This document shows, in pieces, positions 46,765 to 56,586 of a DNA stretch of 64,000 nucleotides. Position 1 is the stretch's first letter. Each line of letters starts with the position of its first letter. Below the pieces are notes generated by a model that had not been told where the DNA came from, searched no databases, and saw only the letters and a list, made by a program, of their open reading frames with translations. The DNA is from Nocardioides bruguierae (lineage in GTDB: Bacteria; Actinomycetota; Actinomycetes; Propionibacteriales; Nocardioidaceae), in the NCBI RefSeq assembly GCF_023656415.1, contig NZ_JAMOIL010000002.1:1-64000 (forward strand). The letters run 5' to 3'. The position numbers and the translations under genes are program-made.

Positions 46765-48651
46765 TCAGCCGAGCGGGTCCTTGGCCGCCACGACGTCGGC
46801 GTTGGACGCGGTGGTGCGCAGCTTCTCCACGAGGCGGGTCGTGCCCTCGAGCAGGCCCGCGTCACGGACCGCGTCCTGCACCGCCACGGTCGTGGCGACC
46901 TCGGCGTCCGCCGCGAGGTCCGCGGAGCGTCGCGTGCCCGAGGCGGTGACGTCGACGGCCGGGAAGACCCGCCGCTCGGCCATCTCGCGGCGCAGCCGGA
47001 TCTCGGCGTTCGCGGTGCCCTCGAGCTCCTCCAGGATGACCTCGTCGGTCGCCGAGCCCGTGTCGGCCAGCGCCGTCGCGAGGATCGTCAGCGACCCGCC
47101 GTCCTCGATGTTGCGGGCGGCCCCGAAGAACTTCTTCGTGGGGTGCAGCGCCGAGGAGTCCACGCCGCCGGCGAGCACGCGACCGCCACCGGTGGCCGAC
47201 AGGTTGTAGGCACGGGCGAGCCGGGTGAGGCCGTCGACCAGCAGCACCACGTCCATGCCGAGCTCGACCAGGCGCTTGGCACGCTCCACGGCGAGCTCGG
47301 CGACGACCGTGTGGTCGGCCGGCTGACGGTCGAAGGTGGAGGGGATGACCTCACCGCGCACGGAGCGGGTGAAGTCGGTGACCTCCTCGGGCCGCTCGTC
47401 GACCAGCACGACCATCACGTGGGTCTCGGGGTTGTTGCGGGTGATCGCGTCGGCGACCGCCTGGAGCACCATCGTCTTGCCGGCCTGGGGCGGGGAGACG
47501 AGCAGGGCGCGCTGGCCCTTGCCCAGCGGCGCCACGAGGTCGACGACCCGACCGACCAGCTCGTCGGCGGTCGTCTCCAGGCGCAGCCGCTCGGTGGGGA
47601 ACAGCGGGGTCAGGTCGGAGAACTCCGGGCGGTCGCGGGCCTCCTCGGGGTCCAGCCCGTTGACCGTGTCGATGCGCACGAGCGGGTTGAACTTCTCCTT
47701 GCGCTCGCCCTCGCGGGGCGTGCGGACCTGACCGGTCACGGCGTCGCCGCGGCGCAGGCCGTGCTTGCGGACCATGGAGAGCGAGACGTAGACGTCGTCC
47801 GGGCCGGGCAGGTAGCCGGTGGTGCGCACGAAGGCGTAGTTCTCCAGGACGTCGAGGATGCCGGCGGCCGGCACGAGCACGTCGTCCTCGAGGATCGTGG
47901 TGTCGACCTCGCCCCGGGTCCGGCCGCGCTCGCGCTCGCGGGCGCGGCGACGACGGTTGCGGCGGCCGCCACCCTCCTCGTCGTCGTCCTCGTCCTGCTG
48001 CAGGTTCTGGTTGCCGGGGTTGTTCTGGCCCTGCTGGTTGTTCTGCTGGCCCCCCTGCTGGTTGTTCTGCTGGCCGCCCTGCTGCTTGTCGCCGGACTTC
48101 TGCTGGTTGCCCTGCTGGCCGCCCTGCTTCTGCTGGGGCTGCTTGTCGCCCCTCTGCTGGCCCTTCTGGCCCTTCTGCTGGTTGCCCTGCTGGTTGCCGC
48201 CGGACTTCTCGTCCTGCTGGCTGCCCTGCTGGTTGCCCTGCTTCTCGGCGCCGTCGGGCTGCTGGCCGTCGCCCTGGCCACGGGAACGGCGGGAGCGACG
48301 CGACGGGCGCTCACCGCCCTCGGTCTCGGCAGACTGCTCGGCGGGCCGGTCCGCCGACGGCTCGTCCGCCTTCTCGTCCGGCTTCTGGGCGGTCTTCCGG
48401 GCGCGCTCGCGGGCGGGCTTCTGGGCCGTCTCCTGCGCCGGCTGCCGCGCGGGGGCGGCGGCCTTGTCCGCGGCGGCACCGTCCTGCAGGTTCTTGATCG
48501 CCTCGACCAGCTGCGGCTTGCGCATCTGCTCGGCGTCGGCGATGCCGAGCGCGCCGGCCATGGCCTTGAGGTCGGCCACCAGCATGCCGTTCAGGCTGGT
48601 CGGCTTCTTGCGGGCCTTGGCCGCGGTGGCGGCCTCGGGGCTCTCGGTCAC
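46765..48651 (-). CDS. rho: Transcription termination factor Rho with Gln/Asn-rich insertion
   Basis: A 628-residue Rho. An N-terminal helical region (about 21-55) is followed by an Ala/Lys/Glu-rich linker and an insertion at 130-219 of which about half is Gln or Asn, with Gly and Lys making most of the rest, ending in an acidic run (220-226) and an Arg-rich stretch. Then come the RNA-binding OB domain (GILDVLENYAFVRTTG) and the ATPase with P-loop PPQAGKT (Lys392). The motor's R-loop and Q-loop are normal. The GTG start at 48651 follows AAAGGA. Actinobacterial Rho proteins often have insertions here, but the Gln/Asn-rich composition resembles the prion-like domain described for clostridial Rho. 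Confidence 0.95.
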   Translation of the reverse strand: MTESPEAATAAKARKKPTSLNGMLVADLKAMAGALGIADAEQMRKPQLVEAIKNLQDGAAADKAAAPARQPAQETAQKPARERARKTAQKPDEKADEPSADRPAEQSAETEGGERPSRRSRRSRGQGDGQQPDGAEKQGNQQGSQQDEKSGGNQQGNQQKGQKGQQRGDKQPQQKQGGQQGNQQKSGDKQQGGQQNNQQGGQQNNQQGQNNPGNQNLQQDEDDDEEGGGRRNRRRRARERERGRTRGEVDTTILEDDVLVPAAGILDVLENYAFVRTTGYLPGPDDVYVSLSMVRKHGLRRGDAVTGQVRTPREGERKEKFNPLVRIDTVNGLDPEEARDRPEFSDLTPLFPTERLRLETTADELVGRVVDLVAPLGKGQRALLVSPPQAGKTMVLQAVADAITRNNPETHVMVVLVDERPEEVTDFTRSVRGEVIPSTFDRQPADHTVVAELAVERAKRLVELGMDVVLLVDGLTRLARAYNLSATGGGRVLAGGVDSSALHPTKKFFGAARNIEDGGSLTILATALADTGSATDEVILEELEGTANAEIRLRREMAERRVFPAVDVTASGTRRSADLAADAEVATTVAVQDAVRDAGLLEGTTRLVEKLRTTASNADVVAAKDPLG

Positions 48652-48923
48652 GTACGTTCCTTTCCCACGACGGGGTACCGCCGGACGACGCCGGACGGCT
48701 GATCGGTGAGGTTGATCTCCAGAGTCCATCTGCTGGATCGGACTCCCGCGCCGGAGGACCGTTGCCGGGAGTGGACCCGGGCCGGGCGGTGCGGGGACGT
48801 CGCAGGTGGGCGACGTGAGGCGGCCACCGAGCGACGCGAGCAGGCTAGCAGCACGACCGTGGCCCGTGGGCGGGCACGTCCCAGGTCGCGCAGGCAGGTC
48901 ACCGGGCAGGCGCCCGACCGCCG

Positions 48924-49835
48924 TCAGACCAGCGCCGCGCCCGCGGTCTCCACCGGCAGGTAGGAGGCCCACCAGCCCTCGGGGCAGCGGGCCAGCACGT
49001 CGGCGGTCAGCCCGCCCTCGGGACCGTCGGTGAACGCCAGCACCGTCGGCCCGGCGCCGGAGACGACCGCCGCGACGCCCGAGGCGCGCAGCGCGTCGAC
49101 GAGGGCCAGGGACTCGGGCATCGCCGGGCGGCGGTAGTCCTGGTGCAGGTAGTCCCGGGTGGCCCGCAGGAGGTGCTCGGGCCGGCCACCGAGGGCGGCG
49201 ACCAGCAGGGCGGTGCGACCCGCGTCCGCGGCGGCGTCGGCGTGGGGCACGGTGGCGGGGAGCAGGCCGCGGGCGGCCTCGGTCGAGACCGGGGTGGGCG
49301 GCACCAGCACCACGGCGCCGACGCGCGGGTCGACGGGCGCGCCCACGGCGTAGAAGGTGCCGTCCTCGTCCTGCCCGGAGACCACGAAGCCGCCGAGGAA
49401 GGCGGGGGCCACGTTGTCGGGGTGGCCCTCGATCCGCGCCGCCAGGTCGAGCACCGCGTCGTCGTCGACCAGCAGGGCACCGCCGGCCACGAGGCCGCGG
49501 GCGAGCACCAGGCCGGCGACGATCGCCGCGGAGGAGGAGCCCAGTCCGCGGGCGTGCGGGATGACGTTCTCGCAGGACAGGCGCAGCCCCGGGGGCTGGG
49601 CGCCGACGAGGTCGAAGAGGGCCCGCATCGAGCGGACCACGAGGTGCGACTCGTCGCGCGGCACGTCCTGCGCGCCCGAGCCCGACACCTCGACGACGAG
49701 ACCCTCGTCGAGCACCTCGGCCTCGAGGTGGTCGTGCAGGCCCAGGGCCAGCCCGAGGGAGTCGAAGCCCGGGCCGAGGTTGGCGGAGGTGGCCGGGACG
49801 CGGACGCGGACCGGCCCGGAGGCGAAGGAGACCAC
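48924..49835 (-). CDS. thrB: Homoserine kinase
   Basis: A 303-residue GHMP kinase that phosphorylates homoserine. The ATP motif HARGLGSSSAAIVAGL (about 91-106) is characteristic of the family, and the N-terminal RVPATSANLGPGFDSLGLAL matches too. It is the last gene of the argS-lysA-hom-thrC-thrB operon: only seven bp separate it from thrC. A 272-bp gap before rho contains the rho promoter and two GTCCGGCG repeats near 48680, with no other feature identified. Confidence 0.96.
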   Translation of the reverse strand: MVSFASGPVRVRVPATSANLGPGFDSLGLALGLHDHLEAEVLDEGLVVEVSGSGAQDVPRDESHLVVRSMRALFDLVGAQPPGLRLSCENVIPHARGLGSSSAAIVAGLVLARGLVAGGALLVDDDAVLDLAARIEGHPDNVAPAFLGGFVVSGQDEDGTFYAVGAPVDPRVGAVVLVPPTPVSTEAARGLLPATVPHADAAADAGRTALLVAALGGRPEHLLRATRDYLHQDYRRPAMPESLALVDALRASGVAAVVSGAGPTVLAFTDGPEGGLTADVLARCPEGWWASYLPVETAGAALV

Positions 49836-49842
49836 GCGGGGC

Positions 49843-50961
49843 TCAGGCCAGGCCGGAGGTGGTCAGGCCCGCGGCCTCGGCCGCGGCGTCCACGTCCGCG
49901 TCGACCACGGTGTCCACGACGCTGCGACCGCCCGCGGAGAAGCCCTCCAGCGCGGTCGCGGTGTCCTTGAGCCCGTGGCCGGTCACGGTGACGACGACCG
50001 TGCTGCCGCGGTACTCCACGCCCGCGGCGACCTCCTGGAGCAGGCCGGCGACGCTGGCCGCGGAGCCGGGCTCCACGAAGACGCCGTCGCGCTGGGCGAG
50101 GTCCTGCTGGGCGGCGAGGATCTGCTCGTCGGTGACCGAGGCGATGCTGCCGCGCGACTGGTCACGGGCCGCGATGGCCAGGTCCCAGGACGCCGGGTTG
50201 CCGATGCGGATCGCGGTGGCCTTCGTCTCCGGGTTCGGGACGGGCTCGCCGATCACCAGCGGGGCCGCACCGGCCGCCTGGAACCCGTGCATGACGGGCA
50301 GCCGCGTGGTCTGGCCGAGGTCGCGGTACTGCCGGTAGCCCAGCCAGTAGGCCGAGATGTTGCCGGCGTTGCCGACGGGCAGGACGTGGTGGTCGGGGGC
50401 GTCACCGAGGAAGTCGGCGATCTCGAAGGCGGCGGTCTTCTGCCCCTCCAGACGCACCGGGTTCACCGAGTTCACCAGCGCGACCGGGTACTTCTCGGAC
50501 AGGCCGCGGGCCATCATCAGGCAGTCGTCGAAGTTGCCGCGCACCATGATCACCTGGGCGCCGTGGACGATGGCCTGGGCCATCTTGCCGGCGGCGATCT
50601 TGCCCTCGGGCACGAGCACCAGCGGCTTCATCCCCGCCTTGGCGGCGTAGGCGGCCATCGAGGCGGAGGTGTTGCCGGTGGAGGCGCAGACGCAGGCCTG
50701 GGCGCCCTGGAACTTGGCCACCGACATGGCCGCGGTCATGCCGCGGTCCTTGAAGGAGCCGGTCGGGTTCGAGCCCTCGACCTTGACGAACACCTCGGCA
50801 CCGGTGAGCCCCGAGAGCCACTCGGAGTGCACGAGCGGCGTGCCGCCCTCGCGCAGCGTGACCGCCGGCGTCCCCTCGGGGATCTCCAGCAGGTCGCGGT
50901 ACTCCTCGATGACGCCGCGCCACTGACGGGTGCGGGGCCCGGCGGGCGCCTGGGTGCTCAC
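49843..50961 (-). CDS. thrC: Threonine synthase
   Basis: A 372-residue PLP enzyme that turns O-phospho-L-homoserine into threonine. The cofactor lysine is Lys71 in GSFKDRGM, and the Gly-rich loop [13 protein letters not shown] binds the phosphate. It belongs to the shorter class found in Gram-positive bacteria. The GTG overlaps the hom stop (GTGA), ensuring coupled translation within the threonine branch. Confidence 0.97.
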   Translation of the reverse strand: MSTQAPAGPRTRQWRGVIEEYRDLLEIPEGTPAVTLREGGTPLVHSEWLSGLTGAEVFVKVEGSNPTGSFKDRGMTAAMSVAKFQGAQACVCASTGNTSASMAAYAAKAGMKPLVLVPEGKIAAGKMAQAIVHGAQVIMVRGNFDDCLMMARGLSEKYPVALVNSVNPVRLEGQKTAAFEIADFLGDAPDHHVLPVGNAGNISAYWLGYRQYRDLGQTTRLPVMHGFQAAGAAPLVIGEPVPNPETKATAIRIGNPASWDLAIAARDQSRGSIASVTDEQILAAQQDLAQRDGVFVEPGSAASVAGLLQEVAAGVEYRGSTVVVTVTGHGLKDTATALEGFSAGGRSVVDTVVDADVDAAAEAAGLTTSGLA

Positions 50962-52268
50962 TCGTGTCCTCCTTCGACGCGCATCACCGAGGTGACCTCG
51001 CGGACGATGTCCATGCCCTGCAGGTGGGTGACCGTGGCGGCCAGCTGGGCGTCGCTGGCCTCGTGGGAGACGACCACAAGGGTCGCGTCGTCGCCGCGGC
51101 CCTCCTGGCGGACGGTCTGGATCGAGACGCCGTGCTCGGCGAAGGCCTGGGCGACGGCGGCCAGCACGCCGGCCTTGTCGTCGACCGCGGCCGCCACGTG
51201 GTAGCGGGTGCGGGTCTCCCCCATCGGCAGCACGGGCCGCTGCGTGTAGGCGGACTCCCCCGCGCCGCGCGCGCCGGCGAGCCGGTTCCGCGCGATCGTC
51301 ACCAGGTCGCCCAGCACCGCGGAGGCCGTGGGGGCGCCGCCGGCACCGGGGCCGTAGAACATCAGCTGGCCGGCGGCCTCGGACTCGACGAAGACCGCGT
51401 TGTAGGCCTCGCGCACGGACGCCAGGGGGTGGCTCGCCGGGATCATGGCGGGGTGGACGCGGGCGGAGACCGCCTCCTCGCCGTCGGGGCCCTCGCGCAG
51501 CTCGCAGATGGCCAGCAGCTTCACCACGCAGCCCATGTCGGCGGCGGAGGCCACGTCGGCCGCGCTGACCTCGGTGATGCCCTCGCGGTGCACGTCGGAT
51601 GCGGTGACCCGGGTGTGGAAGGCCAGCGACGCCAGGATGGCGGCCTTCGCGGCCGCGTCGAAGCCCTCGACGTCGGCGGTGGGGTCCGCCTCGGCGTAGC
51701 CCAGGTCCTGGGCCTCGGTGAGCGACTCGGAGAAGCCCGCCCCCGTGGTGTCCATCTTGTCGAGGATGAAGTTCGTGGTGCCGTTGACGATGCCGAGCAC
51801 CCGGGTCACCCGGTCACCGGCCAGCGACTCGCGCAGCGGGCGCAGGATCGGGATGGCGCCGGCCACCGCGGCCTCGTAGTAGAGGTCGCGGCCGGCCTTG
51901 GCGGCGGCCTCGAACAGTGTCGGGCCGTCCTCGGCCAGCAGCGCCTTGTTGGCGGTCACGACCGAGGCCCCGCTCTCGAGCGCAGCCAGGATCAGCCCGC
52001 GGGCGGGCTCGATGCCACCGATGACCTCGACCACCAGGTCGACGTCCTCGCGGGTCACCAGGGCGTGCGCGTCGGTGGTGAGCAGGTGCTCGGGCACCTC
52101 CACCTCGCGGGTCACCTCGAGGCGGCGCACCGCCACGCCCACCAGCTCCACGGGCGCGCCCACGCGCGCCGTCAGGTCGCCGGCCTGCTCACGCAGCAGC
52201 CGCACCACCTGGGAACCCACGGAGCCGCAGCCCAGCACCGCCACCTTCAGCGGCTTGACGCCGTCCAT
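50958..52268 (-). CDS. hom: Homoserine dehydrogenase
   Basis: A 436-residue enzyme reducing aspartate semialdehyde to homoserine. NAD(P)-binding [13 protein letters not shown] is at about 14-26; the catalytic domain spans 135-330, with the conserved [11 protein letters not shown] segment. A C-terminal ACT domain (about 350-430, with [18 protein letters not shown]) permits feedback by threonine. It is two bp from lysA and overlaps thrC. Confidence 0.97.
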   Translation of the reverse strand: MDGVKPLKVAVLGCGSVGSQVVRLLREQAGDLTARVGAPVELVGVAVRRLEVTREVEVPEHLLTTDAHALVTREDVDLVVEVIGGIEPARGLILAALESGASVVTANKALLAEDGPTLFEAAAKAGRDLYYEAAVAGAIPILRPLRESLAGDRVTRVLGIVNGTTNFILDKMDTTGAGFSESLTEAQDLGYAEADPTADVEGFDAAAKAAILASLAFHTRVTASDVHREGITEVSAADVASAADMGCVVKLLAICELREGPDGEEAVSARVHPAMIPASHPLASVREAYNAVFVESEAAGQLMFYGPGAGGAPTASAVLGDLVTIARNRLAGARGAGESAYTQRPVLPMGETRTRYHVAAAVDDKAGVLAAVAQAFAEHGVSIQTVRQEGRGDDATLVVVSHEASDAQLAATVTHLQGMDIVREVTSVMRVEGGHE

Positions 52269-52270
52269 CT

Positions 52271-53677
52271 CTACAGATCACCCACGTCGGTCGACAGCAG
52301 ATCCTCAACAGTCTCGCGCCGCAGGAGCGTACGCGCGACCCCGTCCCGCACCGCGACCACCGGGGGCCGCAGCGCGTGGTTGTAGTTCGAGGCCAGTGAA
52401 CGGCAGTACGCGCCGGTCGCCGGCACGGCCAGCAGGTCGCCGCCGGCCACGTCACCGGGCAGGAACTCGTCCTTGACCACGATGTCGCCCGCCTCGCAGT
52501 GCTTGCCCACGACCCGGGAGAGCACGGGCTCGGCGTCCGAGCGGCGCCCGGCCAGGGTGCAGGAGTAGTCGGCGTCGTAGAGGGCGGTGCGCACGTTGTC
52601 GCTCATCCCGCCGTCCACGGAGACGTAGGTGCGCACGGCGCCGCCGTCGAGCGCGACCGGCTTGACCGTGCCGACCTCGTACACGGTGCACATCGAGGGG
52701 CCGACGATCGCGCGGCCCGGCTCGATCGAGAGGTGCGGGCGCTCGATGCCGAGCGCGGCGCACTCGCCGTCGACGATCGCGGTCAGCTCGGACGCCAGCG
52801 TGGCCGGCGTCGAGGGGTCGTCCTGCGTCGTGTAGGCGATGCCGAAGCCGCCGCCGAGGTCCATCTCGGGCAGCGTCACGCCCAGCTCGGTGGCGATCTG
52901 CGCGTGCAGCCGCAGCACCCGGCGGGCGGCGACCTCGAAGCCGGCGGAGGCGAAGATCTGGCTGCCGATGTGGCTGTGCAGGCCGCGCAGCTCGATGCCC
53001 GGGGCCGCCAGCACGCGGCGCGCGGCCTCCAGGGCGGCACCGGAGGAGATCGAGAGGCCGAACTTCTGGTCCTCGTGCGCGGTGGCGATGTACTCGTGGG
53101 TGTGCGCCTCGACGCCGGCGGTGACCCGGATGAGCACCTGGGCGCTCGTGCCGGTCTCGGCCGTCAGCGCGGCCAGGCGCTCGATCTCGTCGAAGGAGTC
53201 GACGATGATGCGCCCCACCCCGACGCGCAGGGCTGTGGCCAGCTCGGCGGTGGACTTGTTGTTGCCGTGGAAGCCGACGCGCTCCATCGGGAAGCCGGCC
53301 CGCTCGGCCACGGCCAGCTCGCCGCCGGAGCAGACGTCGAGGTTGAGCCCCTCCTCGTCGATCCAGCGGGCGACCGCGGTGCACAGGAACGCCTTGCCGG
53401 CGTAGTAGACGCCGTAGCCGGCGAACGCGTCGCGGAACGCGCCGGCGCGGGCGCGGAAGTCCGCCTCGTCCAGGACGTAGGCGGGGGTGCCGTGCTCGGC
53501 GGCCAGCGCCGGGAGCGGGACGCCGCCGACGCTCAGCACGCCCGCCTCGTCCTTGCGCGCGGTGGCCGACCACAGCTGCGGGACGAGCGCGTCGACGTCG
53601 GTGGGCTGCCGCAGCCAGGACGGCCCGCGCAGGGCGCCGGCGGCGTGCGCCCAGCCGGCCTCGTGGGTGTGGCTCAT
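52271..53677 (-). CDS. lysA: Diaminopimelate decarboxylase
   Basis: A 468-residue PLP enzyme that makes lysine from meso-diaminopimelate. The PLP lysine is Lys95 in VYYAGKAFLC; HIGSQI and the GGGFGI motif line the cofactor. It contains a C-terminal beta-sandwich with the Cys of CEAGDIV. It lies 10 bp from the argS stop, with the same order as in M. tuberculosis. Confidence 0.97.
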   Translation of the reverse strand: MSHTHEAGWAHAAGALRGPSWLRQPTDVDALVPQLWSATARKDEAGVLSVGGVPLPALAAEHGTPAYVLDEADFRARAGAFRDAFAGYGVYYAGKAFLCTAVARWIDEEGLNLDVCSGGELAVAERAGFPMERVGFHGNNKSTAELATALRVGVGRIIVDSFDEIERLAALTAETGTSAQVLIRVTAGVEAHTHEYIATAHEDQKFGLSISSGAALEAARRVLAAPGIELRGLHSHIGSQIFASAGFEVAARRVLRLHAQIATELGVTLPEMDLGGGFGIAYTTQDDPSTPATLASELTAIVDGECAALGIERPHLSIEPGRAIVGPSMCTVYEVGTVKPVALDGGAVRTYVSVDGGMSDNVRTALYDADYSCTLAGRRSDAEPVLSRVVGKHCEAGDIVVKDEFLPGDVAGGDLLAVPATGAYCRSLASNYNHALRPPVVAVRDGVARTLLRRETVEDLLSTDVGDL

Positions 53678-53687
53678 GGTCGCGTCC

Positions 53688-55358
53688 TCACATCCGCTCG
53701 GGCGCGGAGACGCCGAGCAGGTCCAGGCCGTTGGCGATGACGGTCTGCGCCGCCCGGGTCAGGACGAGGCGGGCCAGGTTGACCGGGGCGACGGGCTCGT
53801 CGCCCTGCGGCAGCATCCGGCACTCCTTGGTGTCGTACCACTTGTTGAACACCGCCGTGGTGTCCTCCAGATAGCGCGCCACGCGGTGGGGGTGCCGCAG
53901 GTCGGCGGCGCTGGCGACGACGCGCGGGAACTCGGCGAGCGCACGGAGCAGCTCGCCCTCGCGCTCGTGGTCGAGCAGCGCGGGGTCGAACCCGGCGACG
54001 GCGTCCTCCAGGCTCATGCCGAGGGCGGTCGCGTTCTCGATCATCCGGCAGGTGCGGGCGTGCCCGTACTGCACGTAGTAGACCGGGTTGTCGTTGGTGG
54101 CCCGCGCCCACAGCTCGAGGTCGAGGTCGATGTTGACGTCGCTGGAGTAGCGGGTCAGCGCGTAGCGGCCGGCGTCCACGCCGATGGCCTCGACGAGGTC
54201 GTCGATCGTGACGACGGTGCCGGCACGCTTGGACATCCGCATCGGCTGGCCGTCACGCAGCAGGTTCACCATCTGGCCGATGAGGATCTCCAGGTTGGTG
54301 CCCGGGGTGTCGCCGAACGCGGCGCACATCGCCATCATCCGGCCGACGTAGCCGTGGTGGTCGGCGCCGAGCATGATCAGGCAGCGGTCGAAGCCGCGCT
54401 CGCGCTTGTCCAGGTAGTAGGCCAGGTCTCCGGAGAGGTACGCGCCGTTGCCGTCGGACTTGATGACCACGCGGTCCTTGTCGTCACCGAACTTCTCGGT
54501 GGCCAGCCAGGTGGCGCCGTCCTTCTCGTAGACGTTGCCCAGCTCGCGCAGCCGGGTCACGGCCCGCTCCACGGCGCCGGACTTGTGCAGCTCGTCCTCG
54601 TGGAAGAAGACGTCGAAGTCCACCCCGAAGCCGGTCATCGAGCGCTTGATCTCGGTGAACATCATGTCCACGCCGACCGCCCGGAAGACCTCCTGCGGGT
54701 CCTCGGCGGACAGGGCGTCCGGACGCTCGGCCAGCACCGCGGCGGCGATGTCGTGGATGTACTGGCCGCCGTAGCCGTCCTCCGGCGCGGGCTCGCCCTT
54801 GGCCGAGGCCAGCAGGGAGGAGGAGAACCGGTCGATCTGGCTGCCGTGGTCGTTGAAGTAGTACTCGCGGGTGACCTCGGCGCCCGACATCGTGAACACC
54901 CGGCCCAGGGCGTCGCCGACGGCGGCCCAGCGTACGCCACCGATGTGGATGGGGCCGGTGGGGTTGGCGGAGACGAACTCGAGGTTCACCTTCTCGCCGG
55001 CGAACGCGTCGTTGCTGCCGTAGGCCCGGCCCGCGGCCACGACCCGGGCCGCGACCTCGCCCTGCGCGCCGGCGGCCACGGTGATGTTGAGGAAGCCCGG
55101 CCCCGCGATCTCGACCTCGGCGACGCCGTCGATGGCCTCCAGGCCGGACTTCAACTTCTCGGCGAGCGCGCGCGGGTTCATCCCCGCCTTCTTGCCCAGC
55201 TGCATCGCGACGTTCGTGGCGTAGTCGCCGTGACCCTTCTGCCGGGGTCGCTCCACCGTCACGGAGGTCGGGACGCCGCCCTCGACGGTGAGGTCACCGG
55301 TCGAGGTCAGGGTCGTCAGCACGTCGACGATCGCGGTGGAGAGCTGCTCGGGAGTCAC
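53688..55358 (-). CDS. argS: Arginyl-tRNA synthetase
   Basis: A 556-residue class-I synthetase. The HIGH-type motif is [10 protein letters not shown], and the KMSKS loop is MRMSKRAGT. The N-terminal Add-1 domain with [15 protein letters not shown] and the C-terminal anticodon-binding domain are complete. The ATG 55358 heads the operon into lysA-hom-thrC-thrB. A tRNA-Arg(CCG) gene is divergent 150 bp upstream. Confidence 0.97.
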   Translation of the reverse strand: MTPEQLSTAIVDVLTTLTSTGDLTVEGGVPTSVTVERPRQKGHGDYATNVAMQLGKKAGMNPRALAEKLKSGLEAIDGVAEVEIAGPGFLNITVAAGAQGEVAARVVAAGRAYGSNDAFAGEKVNLEFVSANPTGPIHIGGVRWAAVGDALGRVFTMSGAEVTREYYFNDHGSQIDRFSSSLLASAKGEPAPEDGYGGQYIHDIAAAVLAERPDALSAEDPQEVFRAVGVDMMFTEIKRSMTGFGVDFDVFFHEDELHKSGAVERAVTRLRELGNVYEKDGATWLATEKFGDDKDRVVIKSDGNGAYLSGDLAYYLDKRERGFDRCLIMLGADHHGYVGRMMAMCAAFGDTPGTNLEILIGQMVNLLRDGQPMRMSKRAGTVVTIDDLVEAIGVDAGRYALTRYSSDVNIDLDLELWARATNDNPVYYVQYGHARTCRMIENATALGMSLEDAVAGFDPALLDHEREGELLRALAEFPRVVASAADLRHPHRVARYLEDTTAVFNKWYDTKECRMLPQGDEPVAPVNLARLVLTRAAQTVIANGLDLLGVSAPERM

Positions 55359-55437
55359 CAGGTCACCCTATCGGCGGGCGGTGCCCCGGCCGAACCGCAA
55401 TACCCGCGGCGGACACCCGCCCCGCCGAGGAGGCCGA

Positions 55438-55468
55438 TTGAGCCCCCGGGGCGGCGGCGCGCTATGTT
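55438..55468 (+). promoter_or_regulatory. Promoter candidate for tRNA-Arg
   Basis: TTGAGC (55438-55443) and TATGTT (55463-55468) are separated by 19 bases, a slightly long spacer for a vegetative sigma factor. A start near 55475 would leave about 34 bases of leader before the tRNA. No other -10-like sequence in this GC-rich space looks better. Confidence 0.45.
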
Positions 55469-55508
55469 GTCGCCGTCGCGACACCGGTCCGCCGGTCGTC
55501 GAGGACGT

Positions 55509-55581
55509 GCCTCCGTAGCTCAGGGGATAGAGCACCGGTTTCCGGTACCGGGTGTCGCAGGTTCGATTCCTGCCGGAGGCG
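55509..55581 (+). tRNA. tRNA-Arg (anticodon CCG)
   Basis: A 73-base tRNA that folds fully by eye: acceptor GCCTCCG/CGGAGGC, D arm GCTC-AGGGGATA-GAGC, anticodon stem CCGGT/ACCGG with loop TTCCGGT (anticodon CCG, reading CGG), variable GTGTC, and T arm GCAGG-TTCGATT-CCTGC. The discriminator is G; the CCA end is not encoded (GCA follows). It lies next to argS on the opposite strand, so the synthetase and one of its tRNAs share an intergenic region. A terminator hairpin follows. Confidence 0.97.
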
Positions 55582-55589
55582 CAGACCAG

Positions 55590-55622
55590 CGAAGGCCCGG
55601 CCCACAGTGGGCCGGGCCTTCG
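55590..55622. terminator. Bidirectional terminator for tRNA-Arg and the LCP gene
   Basis: CGAAGGCCCGGCCCA pairs perfectly with TGGGCCGGGCCTTCG around a three-base loop (15 base pairs). It starts eight bp past the tRNA and 50 bp below the LCP stop on the other strand. Confidence 0.8.
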
Positions 55623-55671
55623 TCGATCCCGCTCCGCTCGCTCGGGCTCCCCCTCGCTCAGCAGCCCCCGC

Positions 55672-56586
55672 TCAGCAGCCCCGGGGCAGGGTGGCGTCGC
55701 GGCGGGCGGCGTTCGCGAGCCGGCGGGCCTGGGCGTAGCTGGGGCGGATGACGCTGGCGCCGTTGATGGTGGCGAACGAGCCCCCGAGCACGCAGGTGGA
55801 GATCCGCCCGGGGCGCACCTGTGCCACGGCCTGGGCGAGCCGGAACAGCTCGGCCGGCGCCGCGTTCGCGCGGGTGTTGCGCAGCACGCTGAGCACGCCC
55901 CGCTCGAGGAAGCCCGGCTGGCCGGCACGCTGGCGCACCTTGGCCGCGATGCCGCGCAGCACCCGCTGCTGGTTGGCCGAGCGGTCGAAGTCCCCGCCCG
56001 GCAGCGACTTGCGGATGCGCGAGAACACGTGTGCGTCGTAGCCGCCGAGGTGGATGCGTCCGGCCTTGAACCCCTTCGGCTTGAGGAACTCGTCGGCGAA
56101 GGGACGCGGGTTGCTCACGGTGATGCCGCCGATGTCGCGCACCATGTTCTCGAAGAACGTGAACCGCGTGACCATCACGTAGTCGGGCTGCAGCCCGAGG
56201 AAGCTGCCGACCGTGCGGCCGAGCAGCTGCGGGCCGCCGTAGTAGAGGGCGGCGTTGACGCGGTTGCTGCCGTGGCCGGGGATCGGGACCCAGGAGTCGC
56301 GCGGGATGCCGATGCTCGCCGCCGCGCCGGTGCGGGTGTCGATACCGACCATCTGCAGGGCGTCGCCGCGCGAGCGGGTCATGTCCTGCCCCGGCCGCGC
56401 GTCCGAGCCGACCGCGAGGATCCAGACCACCCGGTCGCTGGTGTCGAGGCCGCGGGCGTGCGGCAGGGCCACCACCGTGACCTCGTCCTCGGGGGTGGCG
56501 CTGTCGGGCACCACCACGGCCACGAGGGCCAGGACGACGGCGAGCAGGCCGAGCCTGCGGACCGTGCTCACCACGTACCGGCTCAT
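55672..56586 (-). CDS. LytR-CpsA-Psr (LCP) family protein
   Basis: A 304-residue membrane-anchored LCP protein, with TM about 10-30 and an extracytoplasmic catalytic domain. Family motifs are GSDARPGQDMTRSRGDALQM, with Asp and Arg for pyrophosphate, IGIPRDSWVPIPGHG, and FENMVRDIGGI near the C-terminal half. LCP enzymes attach anionic polymers to peptidoglycan. The polymer in this organism is undetermined. It is coupled to the upstream lipoprotein by an ATGA overlap. Confidence 0.9.
   Translation of the reverse strand: MSRYVVSTVRRLGLLAVVLALVAVVVPDSATPEDEVTVVALPHARGLDTSDRVVWILAVGSDARPGQDMTRSRGDALQMVGIDTRTGAAASIGIPRDSWVPIPGHGSNRVNAALYYGGPQLLGRTVGSFLGLQPDYVMVTRFTFFENMVRDIGGITVSNPRPFADEFLKPKGFKAGRIHLGGYDAHVFSRIRKSLPGGDFDRSANQQRVLRGIAAKVRQRAGQPGFLERGVLSVLRNTRANAAPAELFRLAQAVAQVRPGRISTCVLGGSFATINGASVIRPSYAQARRLANAARRDATLPRGC

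Noticed and set aside
48652..48923. Attenuator or RNA leader for Rho
   Set aside because: Only short direct repeats were seen, with no convincing antiterminator/terminator pair.
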